Source of the DNA: Parabacteroides faecis
GTDB taxonomy: Bacteria > Bacteroidota > Bacteroidia > Bacteroidales > Tannerellaceae
DNA: 64,000 nucleotides
Reading direction: 5' to 3'
Assembly: GCF_014647375.1 (NCBI RefSeq)
Contig: NZ_BMPB01000017.1
Coordinates: 140,251-204,250, forward strand
Below, in pieces: positions 1 through 8,563 of this stretch. Within the stretch, counting starts at the first letter, position 1. Each line of letters opens with the position of its first letter. Made by a program: the position numbers and the translations under genes. The notes beneath the pieces are model-generated. The model searched no databases and was not told where the DNA came from. It worked only from the letters and a program-made list of their open reading frames with translations.

Positions 1-959
1 TTCACCCCGTATGCAAGACCATAGACGATAAAACCGGTCGCACTGGTTTCCGGCGACGGATAACTTTCCGGGTCCAACAGGCTGGCATGCCAATAGCCGT
101 CTTTGCTTTGCAGTCCGGCTAGCCGTTCGCTTATTTCCTGAAACAACTGGAGGTAAAAGGGACGATATTCCGTATCATCGACAGGTAATGTTTTCAATAT
201 TTCTGCCAGACCGCCGATCACCCAGCCGTTTCCGCGTCCCCAAAAGACTTTTTTGCCGTTTGCCTCTTTCTGACCGAAATAGCGGCTATCACGGAAAAAG
301 AGTTTTTCATCTTTATCGTATAAATGATTGTAAGTGGCTTTAAATTCGGTATCGGCGAACATCATATATTTTTTATTGCCGGTGAGGGTGTAAAGGCGGG
401 TATAAACGGCGGGAGCCATGAACAAGGCATCGCACCAGGACCATCTTTCATAGGTGACAGGTTTGCTATAATCGATATCCAATCCTCCTTTGGATGGATT
501 ATTGATGACCCAGTCGATGCGGGCCAGGGTAGGGAGAAGCATTTTTTCTTCCTTGTACTTATTATACATATCCAGATAAGTCTGTGAGACACAAATGTCG
601 TCGGCATGATACATCCGGTCGGCTACCTGCCAGTGCTGGCGGTTGAAGACCTTTTTCAGCCAGTCGAAGTATTGGGTATCGCCACAGAGTTCGGCCCAGT
701 CGTACATTCCCAAATAGAGAGCACCGGCGATCCAACCTTTGGGTTCACTGATTGCATATTTATTGTTGGGAAACTCTTTGATCTGCCAGTCGGCAACTTT
801 TCCGGCAACCGATAATATTTCCTGTTTATCAAAGCCTGACCGGGTGTTTTGTTCGATAGAAGGGCTGACGGCCGTTTCTGCAATCAGATTTACGGGCAAC
901 AAGGTGGCGGCACTCAGCCCGGCCAGTGCTGCCATGTGTTTTAATGACAATGAATACAT
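1..959 (-). CDS. GH105 unsaturated glucuronyl/galacturonyl hydrolase, 3' end cut by window edge
   Basis: The reading frame is open from the ATG at 959 down to the window edge, about 319 codons, so the C-terminus is missing. GH105 enzymes remove the unsaturated uronic acid that polysaccharide lyases leave on rhamnogalacturonan or related glycans. Seen: an N-terminal hydrophobic signal-like segment (residues 1-27), WSWCDALFM with the likely catalytic Asp177, WGRGNGWV at 240-247 and SPETSATG near 305, all typical of the YteR/YesR fold. It lies 92 bp downstream of the hybrid regulator on the same strand, so that regulator probably controls it. Family is well supported; the exact substrate is inference. 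Confidence 0.88.
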   Translation of the reverse strand, partial: MYSLSLKHMAALAGLSAATLLPVNLIAETAVSPSIEQNTRSGFDKQEILSVAGKVADWQIKEFPNNKYAISEPKGWIAGALYLGMYDWAELCGDTQYFDWLKKVFNRQHWQVADRMYHADDICVSQTYLDMYNKYKEEKMLLPTLARIDWVINNPSKGGLDIDYSKPVTYERWSWCDALFMAPAVYTRLYTLTGNKKYMMFADTEFKATYNHLYDKDEKLFFRDSRYFGQKEANGKKVFWGRGNGWVIGGLAEILKTLPVDDTEYRPFYLQLFQEISERLAGLQSKDGYWHASLLDPESYPSPETSATGFIVYGLAYGV

Positions 960-1051
960 AGTTTCTTTTATTAATGATTAACAATAGCCAAAAGAATAAA
1001 AGAACTGCATTTGGGATAAGTATAATTATCCCAAATGTGAGTATAAATGTC

Positions 1052-4000
1052 TCATTGTTTACTTTCCTGATATTCGGTCGGTGACATTCCATAAACCGTC
1101 TTAAAACTTCGGGCAAAATAAGAGCGGCTACTGAAACCTACATGCTGGGCTACTTCAGACACATTCATACTCGATTCTTTAAGTAGCTTTGCTCCGGCTT
1201 CCAGGCGTATATTCTTGATAAGCTCGATAGGGGATAAGCCGGTAACGGCTTTCACTTTCCTGTAAAAGTTTGCCCGGCTCATACCCAAAGCCTGGTAGAT
1301 CACTGACACGTCCAGTTCCTGATTGGATATATTGGCTTTCACAATATCTATGTATTGACTGAGGAAGTCGTTGTTCTCTTCCGGTTCTTCCACACCGAGC
1401 TGTTTCAGTGTCGATGATTCTCCGTAGATATTTTTCATTTTCTCCCGGAGTGAGAGGATATTTTTTATACGGGCTTTCAGTAAAGAGACCTGGAACGGTT
1501 TTACGATATAATCGTCTGCTCCTGCTTCCAGCCCTTCTTCAATTTGTGAGACCATCGATTTAGCTGTTAACAGAATGACCGGAATATGACAGAAGTTTTG
1601 ATCTTCTTTGATTCTTATGCAGAGTTCCAGTCCGTTCATTTCCGGCATCATCACATCACTGATAACGATATGCGGATACGTTTTATCTATTTGTTCAAGA
1701 GCATCTTTTCCATTGATCGCCTTCATGACAATGTAGTCGTGTTGGAGTTGCTGTTCCAGATATTCCAATACTTCCTGATTATCGTCAACCAGTAAGACTG
1801 TTTGTTTATTACGGGTTTCTGTTTCTTCAACCAGCAACGCTACTTTCTTATTGATCTCGGAAGGATATGAATGGGAAACGTCATTAGCCTGCTCTTTTTG
1901 CTTTTCCGTATCCGGCAGGAGTATCATAAAGCAAGTGCCTTTTCCTTCGGTACTTGTAGCCCAGATAGATCCCTGGTGTTGCTGGACGATGGAACGAGTC
2001 AGGCTAAGGCCGATACCGGTACCGGATACCTGTTTGTAGATATCTTCTTTGGCACGGTAGAATGGCTCGAATATTTTATCGGCTTCTCCCTGGTTGAATC
2101 CCATTCCGGTATCTGTTATTTCGATAAACAGGTAACTGCTTTCTATCAAAGTTGAAACTTGTTGTTCCGGGAACATCGGTAAACCTTCGCAATAGGGCTG
2201 GGCTATTTGCCGTATGCGAATGGTTACCTGACCACCGGACGAAGTGAATTTGAATGCATTGGACAACAGATTGAAAAAGACTTTTTCGATTTCCGCCTCA
2301 TCGTAACAAGTGAAGAATGATTCCGGCAGATTATTATCCAGCGTGAAAGTAATCTCCCGGTTCGCTGCAACACTTTCGAATGAATGATACATTTCCTGTA
2401 TGAACGCACTAAAATTAAAACGAGTCTTCTGGAGGATTGTTTTTCCGGCTTCATATTTCTGGATATCCATTAAATTGTTTACCAGCAGTAACATTCTTCC
2501 TGTATTTTTCTTGATCAGTTGCAAGGCATCTTTCACTTCCGGAGAGAAGGTTACCCGTTGAAGAAGATCATTCAACGGATTAATGATCAATGTAAGGGGT
2601 GTTCTCAGTTCATGTGAGAAGTTGGTGAACATCCGCATCCGTTCTTCATGCAGTTCGTTCATCCGTTCCTGTTCCAGCTCCCTGTATTTTTCTTCCCGTT
2701 CCCGTTCGTGTTTGAGGTGTTGCCGCTGCACGATCCATATAACGATCAGGGATATGATACACAAATAGATCAGGTAGGCCCACCACGTTTTGTAGAATGG
2801 AGGATTGACGGTGATATGCAGTATTGCTTCCCGGGTATTCCAAATGCCGTCGTTGTTGGCTGCTTTTATCCGGAAAGTATATTTTCCGGGTGATAGATTA
2901 CTATAATAAGCTTCCCGGCGATGACCGATATTATGCCAGTTATGGTCGGCTCCTTCCATTATATAAGCGTAGGAATTATCCTGAGAATGGATAAAGTTTA
3001 AAGCTGAATACCGGATCGTGATATTTCCCTGGTTGGCTTCAAGTGTGACGTTATTATCATACTGCAGAGGCGATAACTCCTGATAGGTTGCTTGCCCTTC
3101 CGGATCTTCCTGAGTGTTTATAAGCAATGAGGTTATATAAACTGGGGGAATATTGGGATTCGTTATCACTTTTTGCGGATTGATCGCCAGTATTCCTTTA
3201 TTTCCCGGGAAATAGAGGGTTCCGTCTTTCGATACACAATTATTGGCATAGAGTGTGTATTCTTGTGTCGGACTGTCAATGGGGCTGATCAGTTCAAATT
3301 TATTTTCCGGACGATTTAATTTATATAGTTCTTTAACGGTGACCACCCATATATCGCCATTCTTATCGATGGATAGCGAATTGATGTAACTTTCCGACAG
3401 TCCATCCTCTTTCTGATAATTCTGTATTAAGTTCAACTCTTTATCCAGCCGGAATAAACCACCTTTGGTGGTGGCTATCCATATGTATTGTTCGACATCT
3501 TTCAATGCACCGGTGATACTTCCTAATCGTTTGTTTTTCTCTCCGTTCTGTAACCGGGCAGTGAGGTCCGTTACTGTTTCTTCGTTCATGTCATAGACGA
3601 AAACACTATCGCTGATCGCACCAAATAAAAAGATATCCTGTTCGAGTTCTTTGATCAGGCACATTCCTTTGAATTGTTTTTCTCTGCCATCGACATTGAA
3701 TTTATTGATTGTTTTCCCTTTATCGACCATAACCGTCTGGCTTGGAGTATTGGTCGGAATCCATAACCGTTTTTTGCTATCAATATATAAGGTATTAATG
3801 TCGTTATATTTATAGTCATGTATTTTTTGATATTGTTTACTATGAATCGAAAAGAGATAAACAGACCCGAAATGGGTCGCACAAAAAATAGAATCTCCCT
3901 GTATCAAAATGGATTTGAGGATATTTATTTCATAATTCCCGGCTTGTAACGGTTTAATGGGATAGATCCTTTGTTCCTCATTGTTCGGATTATAATAAAG

Positions 4001-5140
4001 TAATCCGGCCCCTTCCGTTGCGAACCACATATTACCGTCGTTATCTTCCTGGCCTTGTCCTATGATACCGGCAAAGGCATTCGGCGTGATGAATGAGGTC
4101 GGTTTATAAAACGGGCTGTGGTAATTGACTCCGGCAGAATAGGTTCCAACCCATAATGTTTGATCACGGTCGATCAGCATGCTGTGAATGGAGTAATGGC
4201 TGAGTGCCCCCTTTGCATTCATGTCCATATCGATGGACTTGATAATCATAGTTTGAGTATTCAGTATATTTAAACCTCTGAATGTGCCGATCAGAATAGA
4301 GTCTTTACCGAATGGAATAAGGTGACGGATCGAATTGTTATTCAGGCCGGAGTTGTCTGTGTCCAGCCGGATAAAAGTCTCATCTTTTTTGTTATATATA
4401 CATAACCCGTGTTCATTGGTTCCAATGAAAATGTTATTATCAGGACCTTTTAATAAAGTGGATATAGTGCTATTAGGTAGTTTCTGCCGATTATTGGCGC
4501 TATCCGGAAGATAATGTTTTTTTCGTTTCCAGTCGCTGGAGAATATATATAATCCTTTGTCTTCCGTTCCGATAAAGATATCTCCGTCGTTATCCTGAAT
4601 GACAGAGTGAATAGGAGCCTCGAAATTTTTCAGGAAAGACATTTCCTCTACCGTTTTATCCGGATTACATTTTAATACGCTTCGGGTGGTGAACGCATAT
4701 AAATCGCCGTTGGTATGGTATAGAAAGTTATTGACGGCATTAGTCGTAATTGACGGATTAATTGTTCTGGGATAGAAACGGGAGATTTGCTGTGTTTTAT
4801 AGTCAATGCAGTTCACACCGTTGGAGGTTCCTATCCATATGTTTTTATTTTTGTCTTCGTTGATCTTGCGGATATAATTATCACTGATTGAAGCCGGGTT
4901 GTTCACTTCGTTTTGATACAGTTTAAATTCATATCCGTCATAACGGTTTGCCCCATTACGGGTTCCGAACCATATATATCCGTCCGAATCCTGGAAAATA
5001 TTAAGCACTGAGACTTGGGAAAGCCCGTCTTCCACTCCCAGGTGTGAAAAGAAGAACAGGTTGTTGTTGTTTCCATAACCGGAAATGGTATGGATGAGTA
5101 AAATGATAAGTATGTGTATTTGTTTGTGTATTTTCGCCAT
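1052..5140 (-). CDS. Hybrid two-component system regulator (HTCS)
   Basis: This 1362-residue protein joins sensor kinase, receiver and DNA-binding domains in one chain, as Bacteroidota use to sense oligosaccharides in the periplasm. Seen: a signal segment, roughly 700 residues of two-component beta-propeller repeats (recurring IWFGT / IWIGT), a Y_Y_Y domain, one membrane segment before 830, a HisKA box NFSHELRTPL with His843, an HATPase with DTGMGF and GTGIGLSL, a receiver with Asp1162 in VISDVMMPE, and a C-terminal AraC-type helix-turn-helix. It is divergent from the GH2 gene and upstream of GH105, so it likely activates both. All key phosphorelay residues are present. Confidence 0.96.
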   Translation of the reverse strand: MAKIHKQIHILIILLIHTISGYGNNNNLFFFSHLGVEDGLSQVSVLNIFQDSDGYIWFGTRNGANRYDGYEFKLYQNEVNNPASISDNYIRKINEDKNKNIWIGTSNGVNCIDYKTQQISRFYPRTINPSITTNAVNNFLYHTNGDLYAFTTRSVLKCNPDKTVEEMSFLKNFEAPIHSVIQDNDGDIFIGTEDKGLYIFSSDWKRKKHYLPDSANNRQKLPNSTISTLLKGPDNNIFIGTNEHGLCIYNKKDETFIRLDTDNSGLNNNSIRHLIPFGKDSILIGTFRGLNILNTQTMIIKSIDMDMNAKGALSHYSIHSMLIDRDQTLWVGTYSAGVNYHSPFYKPTSFITPNAFAGIIGQGQEDNDGNMWFATEGAGLLYYNPNNEEQRIYPIKPLQAGNYEINILKSILIQGDSIFCATHFGSVYLFSIHSKQYQKIHDYKYNDINTLYIDSKKRLWIPTNTPSQTVMVDKGKTINKFNVDGREKQFKGMCLIKELEQDIFLFGAISDSVFVYDMNEETVTDLTARLQNGEKNKRLGSITGALKDVEQYIWIATTKGGLFRLDKELNLIQNYQKEDGLSESYINSLSIDKNGDIWVVTVKELYKLNRPENKFELISPIDSPTQEYTLYANNCVSKDGTLYFPGNKGILAINPQKVITNPNIPPVYITSLLINTQEDPEGQATYQELSPLQYDNNVTLEANQGNITIRYSALNFIHSQDNSYAYIMEGADHNWHNIGHRREAYYSNLSPGKYTFRIKAANNDGIWNTREAILHITVNPPFYKTWWAYLIYLCIISLIVIWIVQRQHLKHEREREEKYRELEQERMNELHEERMRMFTNFSHELRTPLTLIINPLNDLLQRVTFSPEVKDALQLIKKNTGRMLLLVNNLMDIQKYEAGKTILQKTRFNFSAFIQEMYHSFESVAANREITFTLDNNLPESFFTCYDEAEIEKVFFNLLSNAFKFTSSGGQVTIRIRQIAQPYCEGLPMFPEQQVSTLIESSYLFIEITDTGMGFNQGEADKIFEPFYRAKEDIYKQVSGTGIGLSLTRSIVQQHQGSIWATSTEGKGTCFMILLPDTEKQKEQANDVSHSYPSEINKKVALLVEETETRNKQTVLLVDDNQEVLEYLEQQLQHDYIVMKAINGKDALEQIDKTYPHIVISDVMMPEMNGLELCIRIKEDQNFCHIPVILLTAKSMVSQIEEGLEAGADDYIVKPFQVSLLKARIKNILSLREKMKNIYGESSTLKQLGVEEPEENNDFLSQYIDIVKANISNQELDVSVIYQALGMSRANFYRKVKAVTGLSPIELIKNIRLEAGAKLLKESSMNVSEVAQHVGFSSRSYFARSFKTVYGMSPTEYQESKQ

Positions 5141-5191
5141 ATGTATTCAACGTGTGGTTTTGCAGGAGCAATATAGTTGTTTTTATCTGTA

Positions 5192-5199
5192 CAAAGGTA
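5192..5199 (-). promoter_or_regulatory. -7 promoter element for the HTCS gene
   Basis: On the minus strand this reads TACCTTTG, matching the Bacteroidota -7 consensus TAnnTTTG, about 50 bp upstream of the HTCS start. No clear -33 TTTG is visible. Confidence 0.5.
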
Positions 5200-5283
5200 A
5201 TAAATATGGAGCTATTTGCCGAAATAGAGACGATCTTAATCGGTAATGAGATGATTTTATTAGCAGAAACGGATGCTCGGAGG

Positions 5284-5291
5284 TATATTTG
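5284..5291 (+). promoter_or_regulatory. -7 promoter element for the GH2 gene
   Basis: TATATTTG matches TAnnTTTG and lies 22 bp before the GH2 start codon. The HTCS and GH2 genes are divergent, with 173 bp between their start codons. Confidence 0.55.
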
Positions 5292-5313
5292 CAACTCATT
5301 CAATTAACAAATC

Positions 5314-7431
5314 ATGAATAAACGAGTATTAAGTTTAACCTTATTATTAGCCTGTCTGGGATTTGTGTCGATGCAGGCGGAAGGCCGGAAAGTGGAATCT
5401 TTTAATTCCGGCTGGTCATTTAAGAAGGCTCCGGCTGAAAAAGAGTTGGCTGTAAATGCCCGAAAGTGGGATAGTGGTTGGTCAGAAGTGGAAATACCCC
5501 ATACCTGGAATGCTAAAGATATGCAGGTACAGGCTAATAGCTTTTATGAAGGGGCTGCTTATTACAAGAAACAATATTTTTTCCCTGCGGAATTAAAGGA
5601 TAAACGTGTCTTTTTACGTTTTGAAGGTGTCGGCTCTTGTTCCGAAGTGTTTGTGAACGGAGTGTTGGCTACTGCCCATAAAGGAGGATACTCGGCTTTT
5701 GCCTGTGAGATCGGTCCGTTATTGAAAGCGGGAGAAGAAAATGAGATCATGGTGAAAGCGGACAATAAATCGCGTCCGGATGTGATTCCCGTCAACCATA
5801 ATCTGTTCGGGGTGTATGGCGGTATCTATCGTCCGGTATGGTTGATCGTAACAGAACCGTATAACATCAGTGTGACTGATTGTGCTTCTCCGGGTGTTTA
5901 TATTACCCAAAAGAATGTGTCTAAGAAACAGGCGGAGGTAAAAGTAAAGGTGAAACTGGATAACGGTACTCTGCAACCGGTCCCTGTGACTTTGCAGAAT
6001 ACGATCTATGACCAGGAAGGGAAACAGATTGCAACGAACAGTCAGTCTTTCGAATTGACGGCACAGGGCGAACAGGCTTACGAGTCTTCTTTCACGATCA
6101 AGAAACCGACTTTGTGGCAGGGACGTGAGAATCCTTATCTGTATAAGGTTGTCAGCCGTCTGATCAAAGACGGACAGGTGATCGACGAAATGGTACAGCC
6201 GTTAGGGTTGCGTAAATATGAGATCGTTGCCGGTAAAGGATTCTATCTGAACGGTGAGAAGTATCCGATGTATGGTGTTACCCGTCATCAGGACTGGTGG
6301 GGACTGGGTAGTGCTTTAAAGAATGAGAACCATGACTTCGATCTGGCTACGATCATGGATGTCGGTGCGACAACCGTCCGTTTTGCTCATTACCAGCAGT
6401 CGGATTATTTATATTCCCGCTGCGACAGCCTGGGATTGATCATCTGGGCGGAAATACCGTTTGTGAACCGTGTCACGGGTCAGGAAGCGGAAAACTGCCG
6501 GAACCAGTTGCGTGAAATGATCCGCCAGAGCTTCAATCACCCGTCTATTTATGTGTGGGGACTGCATAACGAAGTGTATCAGCCGCATCAATATACCAAA
6601 GAACTGACGCAATCTCTGCATGATCTGGCTAAGACGGAAGACCCGGATCGTTACACAGTATCGGTAAACGGATATGGTCATATGGAACATCCGGTGAACC
6701 TGGTTGCCGATATTCAGGGGATGAACCGTTATTTCGGTTGGTATGAAAAGAAAATACAGGATATCAAACCCTGGGTGGAAGGATTGGAAAAAGAATATCC
6801 TCATCAGAAACTGATGCTGACCGAGTACGGTGCTGATGCCAACCTGAACCATCAGACAGAATATCTGGGAGATGCCCTAAACTGGACAAAAGAATTTTAT
6901 CCGGAGACATTTGCTACCAAGACTCACGAATATCAGTGGAGCGTGATCGCGGCCCATCCGTATATCATTGCTTCTTATCTTTGGAATACGTTTGACTTCT
7001 GTGCCCCGATGTGGGTGCGTGGCGGTGTTCCGGCTCGGAATATGAAAGGACTGGTTACATTCGATCGTAAGATCAAAAAAGATTCTTATTTTTGGTATAA
7101 GGCCAACTGGAGCAAAGAACCTGTACTGTTCCTGACGCAACGTCGTAACTGGGATCGTGAGAAAAAGGAAACTTCAGTGACGGTTTATTCAAATATCGGT
7201 ACGCCGAAAGTGTATCTGAACGGCAAAGAACTGGCCGGTATCCGTGAAGGTTATACGCCCGTACATTATATTATAGATAATGTGACGCTCGATATGGGTA
7301 AGAATATCGTAAAGACGGTCGTTGTAAAAGACGGCAAGACGTACGAAGATGAGATCGAATGGATGTATAGCGGAGAAAAGAAACGCGATTCGGACCAGTC
7401 GGTTAATAAAGAAGAACATGCCGGATTCTGA
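5314..7431 (+). CDS. GH2 family glycoside hydrolase (beta-galactosidase/beta-glucuronidase type)
   Basis: This 705-residue secreted enzyme hydrolyses a terminal beta-linked sugar. Seen: signal peptide (residues 1-22, ending MQAEG), an N-terminal jelly-roll domain (GSCSEVFVNG near 107), an immunoglobulin-like domain, a TIM barrel with acid/base Glu420 in WGLHNEVY and nucleophile Glu504 in LMLTEYGAD, and a C-terminal domain with VYSNIGTPKVYLNGK like the DUF4982 domain. The length is short for LacZ and usual for Bacteroidota periplasmic GH2 enzymes. It is divergent from the HTCS, consistent with induction by it. Beta-galactosidase and beta-glucuronidase activity cannot be separated from sequence alone. 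Confidence 0.93.
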   Translation: MNKRVLSLTLLLACLGFVSMQAEGRKVESFNSGWSFKKAPAEKELAVNARKWDSGWSEVEIPHTWNAKDMQVQANSFYEGAAYYKKQYFFPAELKDKRVFLRFEGVGSCSEVFVNGVLATAHKGGYSAFACEIGPLLKAGEENEIMVKADNKSRPDVIPVNHNLFGVYGGIYRPVWLIVTEPYNISVTDCASPGVYITQKNVSKKQAEVKVKVKLDNGTLQPVPVTLQNTIYDQEGKQIATNSQSFELTAQGEQAYESSFTIKKPTLWQGRENPYLYKVVSRLIKDGQVIDEMVQPLGLRKYEIVAGKGFYLNGEKYPMYGVTRHQDWWGLGSALKNENHDFDLATIMDVGATTVRFAHYQQSDYLYSRCDSLGLIIWAEIPFVNRVTGQEAENCRNQLREMIRQSFNHPSIYVWGLHNEVYQPHQYTKELTQSLHDLAKTEDPDRYTVSVNGYGHMEHPVNLVADIQGMNRYFGWYEKKIQDIKPWVEGLEKEYPHQKLMLTEYGADANLNHQTEYLGDALNWTKEFYPETFATKTHEYQWSVIAAHPYIIASYLWNTFDFCAPMWVRGGVPARNMKGLVTFDRKIKKDSYFWYKANWSKEPVLFLTQRRNWDREKKETSVTVYSNIGTPKVYLNGKELAGIREGYTPVHYIIDNVTLDMGKNIVKTVVVKDGKTYEDEIEWMYSGEKKRDSDQSVNKEEHAGF

Positions 7432-7459
7432 TCTTTTTCCCGGAATTAAATGATAGATA

Positions 7460-7520
7460 AAATCCCGGTATTACTCCTGAAAGCCAAAAGGCAGGGGAGT
7501 GATACCGGGATTTATTTTTT
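7460..7520 (+). terminator. Intrinsic terminator between GH2 and nitroreductase genes
   Basis: An 18-bp arm at 7460-7477 (AAATCCCGGTATTACTCC) pairs with 7496-7513 through one wobble position, followed by ATTTTTT. The genes converge here, and the A-rich left flank could let it work in both directions. Confidence 0.85.
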
Positions 7521-8109
7521 ACCATCCGTTGTAATGTATCTGTTTCTTGTTGAATTTATCTTTCGGCTTTTCTATTCCCGTAGGGTAACCGACCGGAATA
7601 ACTGTCAGCGGAACGATATGGTCGGGAAGATGCAATGCTTCCCGTACAACATTCATCCGTTCAGGATAAGGATAGGCGGCAGTCCATACGGCTCCCAGTC
7701 CTAACGATTCGGCAGCCAGCAGTACGTTTTGCGCAGCAGCGGAGCAATCCAACTGCCAGGCATTGCCGGATTTGACGGTATCGCCACATACGATAATGGC
7801 TTGTTTAGTCTCTTTCAGCATACGTGCCAGGGGTAATCCGTCTCCCATGGTATCCAGGATATCACGGTCTGTTACGATGATAAACTCCCAAGGGCGGCGG
7901 TCTCTGGATGAAGGGGCTGCCATTCCTGCACGGGCCAATGTTTCCAGCTTCTCTTTTTCAACCGGCTGTTGTGTATATTTGCGTACGCTTTTGCGGTTGA
8001 AGATTGTTTCCAATGTTTGGTTTTCTTCCTGACTGTCTTTTGATTCTGTATTGCTGTTACAGGCAATCAGGATAGAGAATAATGCGATAAAAGAATATGT
8101 CCATTTCAT
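7519..8109 (-). CDS. Nitroreductase-family flavoprotein with lipoprotein signal
   Basis: The fold belongs to the FMN-dependent nitroreductase/NAD(P)H oxidoreductase family. Seen: RKSVRKY and APSSRDRRPWEF near the N-terminus of the mature part (flavin-binding), SLGLGAVWTA and PVGYP near the C-terminus. I chose the ATG at 8109 because the protein then begins MKWTYSFIALFSILIAC, a lipoprotein signal with Cys17; an upstream ATG at 8124 would put five residues in front of it. A lipid-anchored nitroreductase would act outside the cytoplasm, which is unusual for a family that mostly uses cytosolic NAD(P)H. It stands alone and shares a terminator with the convergent GH2 gene. Confidence 0.88.
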   Translation of the reverse strand: MKWTYSFIALFSILIACNSNTESKDSQEENQTLETIFNRKSVRKYTQQPVEKEKLETLARAGMAAPSSRDRRPWEFIIVTDRDILDTMGDGLPLARMLKETKQAIIVCGDTVKSGNAWQLDCSAAAQNVLLAAESLGLGAVWTAAYPYPERMNVVREALHLPDHIVPLTVIPVGYPTGIEKPKDKFNKKQIHYNGW

Positions 8110-8165
8110 ACTGCAAACATACAAATTGAAACGGATAAAATCCGGAATTACAATAAGATTATTTC

Positions 8166-8173
8166 TATCTTTG
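8166..8173 (+). promoter_or_regulatory. -7 promoter element upstream of small ORF and ORF6N
   Basis: TATCTTTG matches TAnnTTTG and sits 26 bp before the 33-residue ORF, so it could have driven that ORF and the interrupted ORF6N gene. Confidence 0.45.
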
Positions 8174-8198
8174 TGAAGTCACTTTAAAAATCAAAATC

Positions 8199-8300
8199 AT
8201 GTCGATCAATTCAATAAACAGGCGTCGGGAAGACTTGATAAAGCAGATCAGTCAAATAGAAGACGAAGAATTGTTGATCTCTCTGGAAGATCAGATATGA
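8199..8300 (+). CDS. Small hypothetical protein (33 aa)
   Basis: ATG at 8199 and TGA at 8298-8300 give a charged 33-residue peptide rich in Arg, Glu and Asp (contains RRREDLIK and EDEELLISLED). It is preceded by a good -7 element and followed after 22 bp by the ORF6N start. The composition recalls the N-terminus of small antitoxin-like proteins found beside such genes, but I cannot assign a family. It may be a truncated remnant. Confidence 0.35.
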   Translation: MSINSINRRREDLIKQISQIEDEELLISLEDQI

Positions 8301-8322
8301 ACATCAATAAAACATTGACATT

Positions 8323-8406
8323 ATGGATTTACAGATTATTCAAAGTAAAATATATGAGATCAGAGGACAAAAGATTATGCTTGATAAAGATTTGGCCGTT
8401 ATGTGA
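8323..8406 (+). pseudogene. ORF6N-domain gene, 5' fragment
   Basis: The first 25 codons are the start of a typical ORF6N-domain protein (IIQSKIYEIRGQKIMLDKDLA). After Ala25 (GCC at 8395-8397) the frame runs into inserted DNA and stops at TGA 8404-8406. The missing continuation, beginning [17 protein letters not shown], is found at 11911. ORF6N domains occur in phage-like and anti-repressor proteins and probably bind DNA. The gene is split by the recombinase element. Confidence 0.85.
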
Positions 8407-8419
8407 AGCTTCACATAAC
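8398..8419. repeat. 22-bp perfect palindrome at the left end of the RIT element
   Basis: The arm GTTATGTGAAG is followed directly by its exact reverse complement. The TTATGTGAAG core resembles the TTATGCACAG and TTATGTACAG motifs in the terminal inverted repeat, so this may be a paired recombinase binding site. Confidence 0.8.
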
Positions 8420-8423
8420 CGCA

Positions 8424-8453
8424 ATTATGCACAGTAAGCGATTATGTACAGTA
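8424..8453 (+). repeat. Left terminal inverted repeat of RIT element
   Basis: 30 bp that match the reverse complement of 11877-11906 with one mismatch. It contains ATTATGCACAGTA and ATTATGTACAGTA 17 bp apart, as expected for two adjacent recombinase binding motifs. Confidence 0.9.
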
Positions 8454-8515
8454 AAGTCATCTAGCAGCTTTAAAATAGAGCATAAGAGAATCAATAACTA
8501 AACATAATTTTTTGT

Positions 8516-8555
8516 ATTTTACTGAGAGCAGTGATTTTGCTGTTCTTAGTAAAAT
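8516..8555. promoter_or_regulatory. Stem-loop in the leader of the recombinase operon
   Basis: ATTTTACTGAGAGCAG pairs with the copy ending in AGTAAAAT at 8555 with few mismatches. An outer pair ATAACTAAA (8494-8502) / TTTAGTTAT (8557-8565) extends it up to the likely start codon at 8564. It could limit expression of the first recombinase by read-through from the host gene, or be a recombination site. Confidence 0.5.
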
Positions 8556-8563
8556 ATTTAGTT

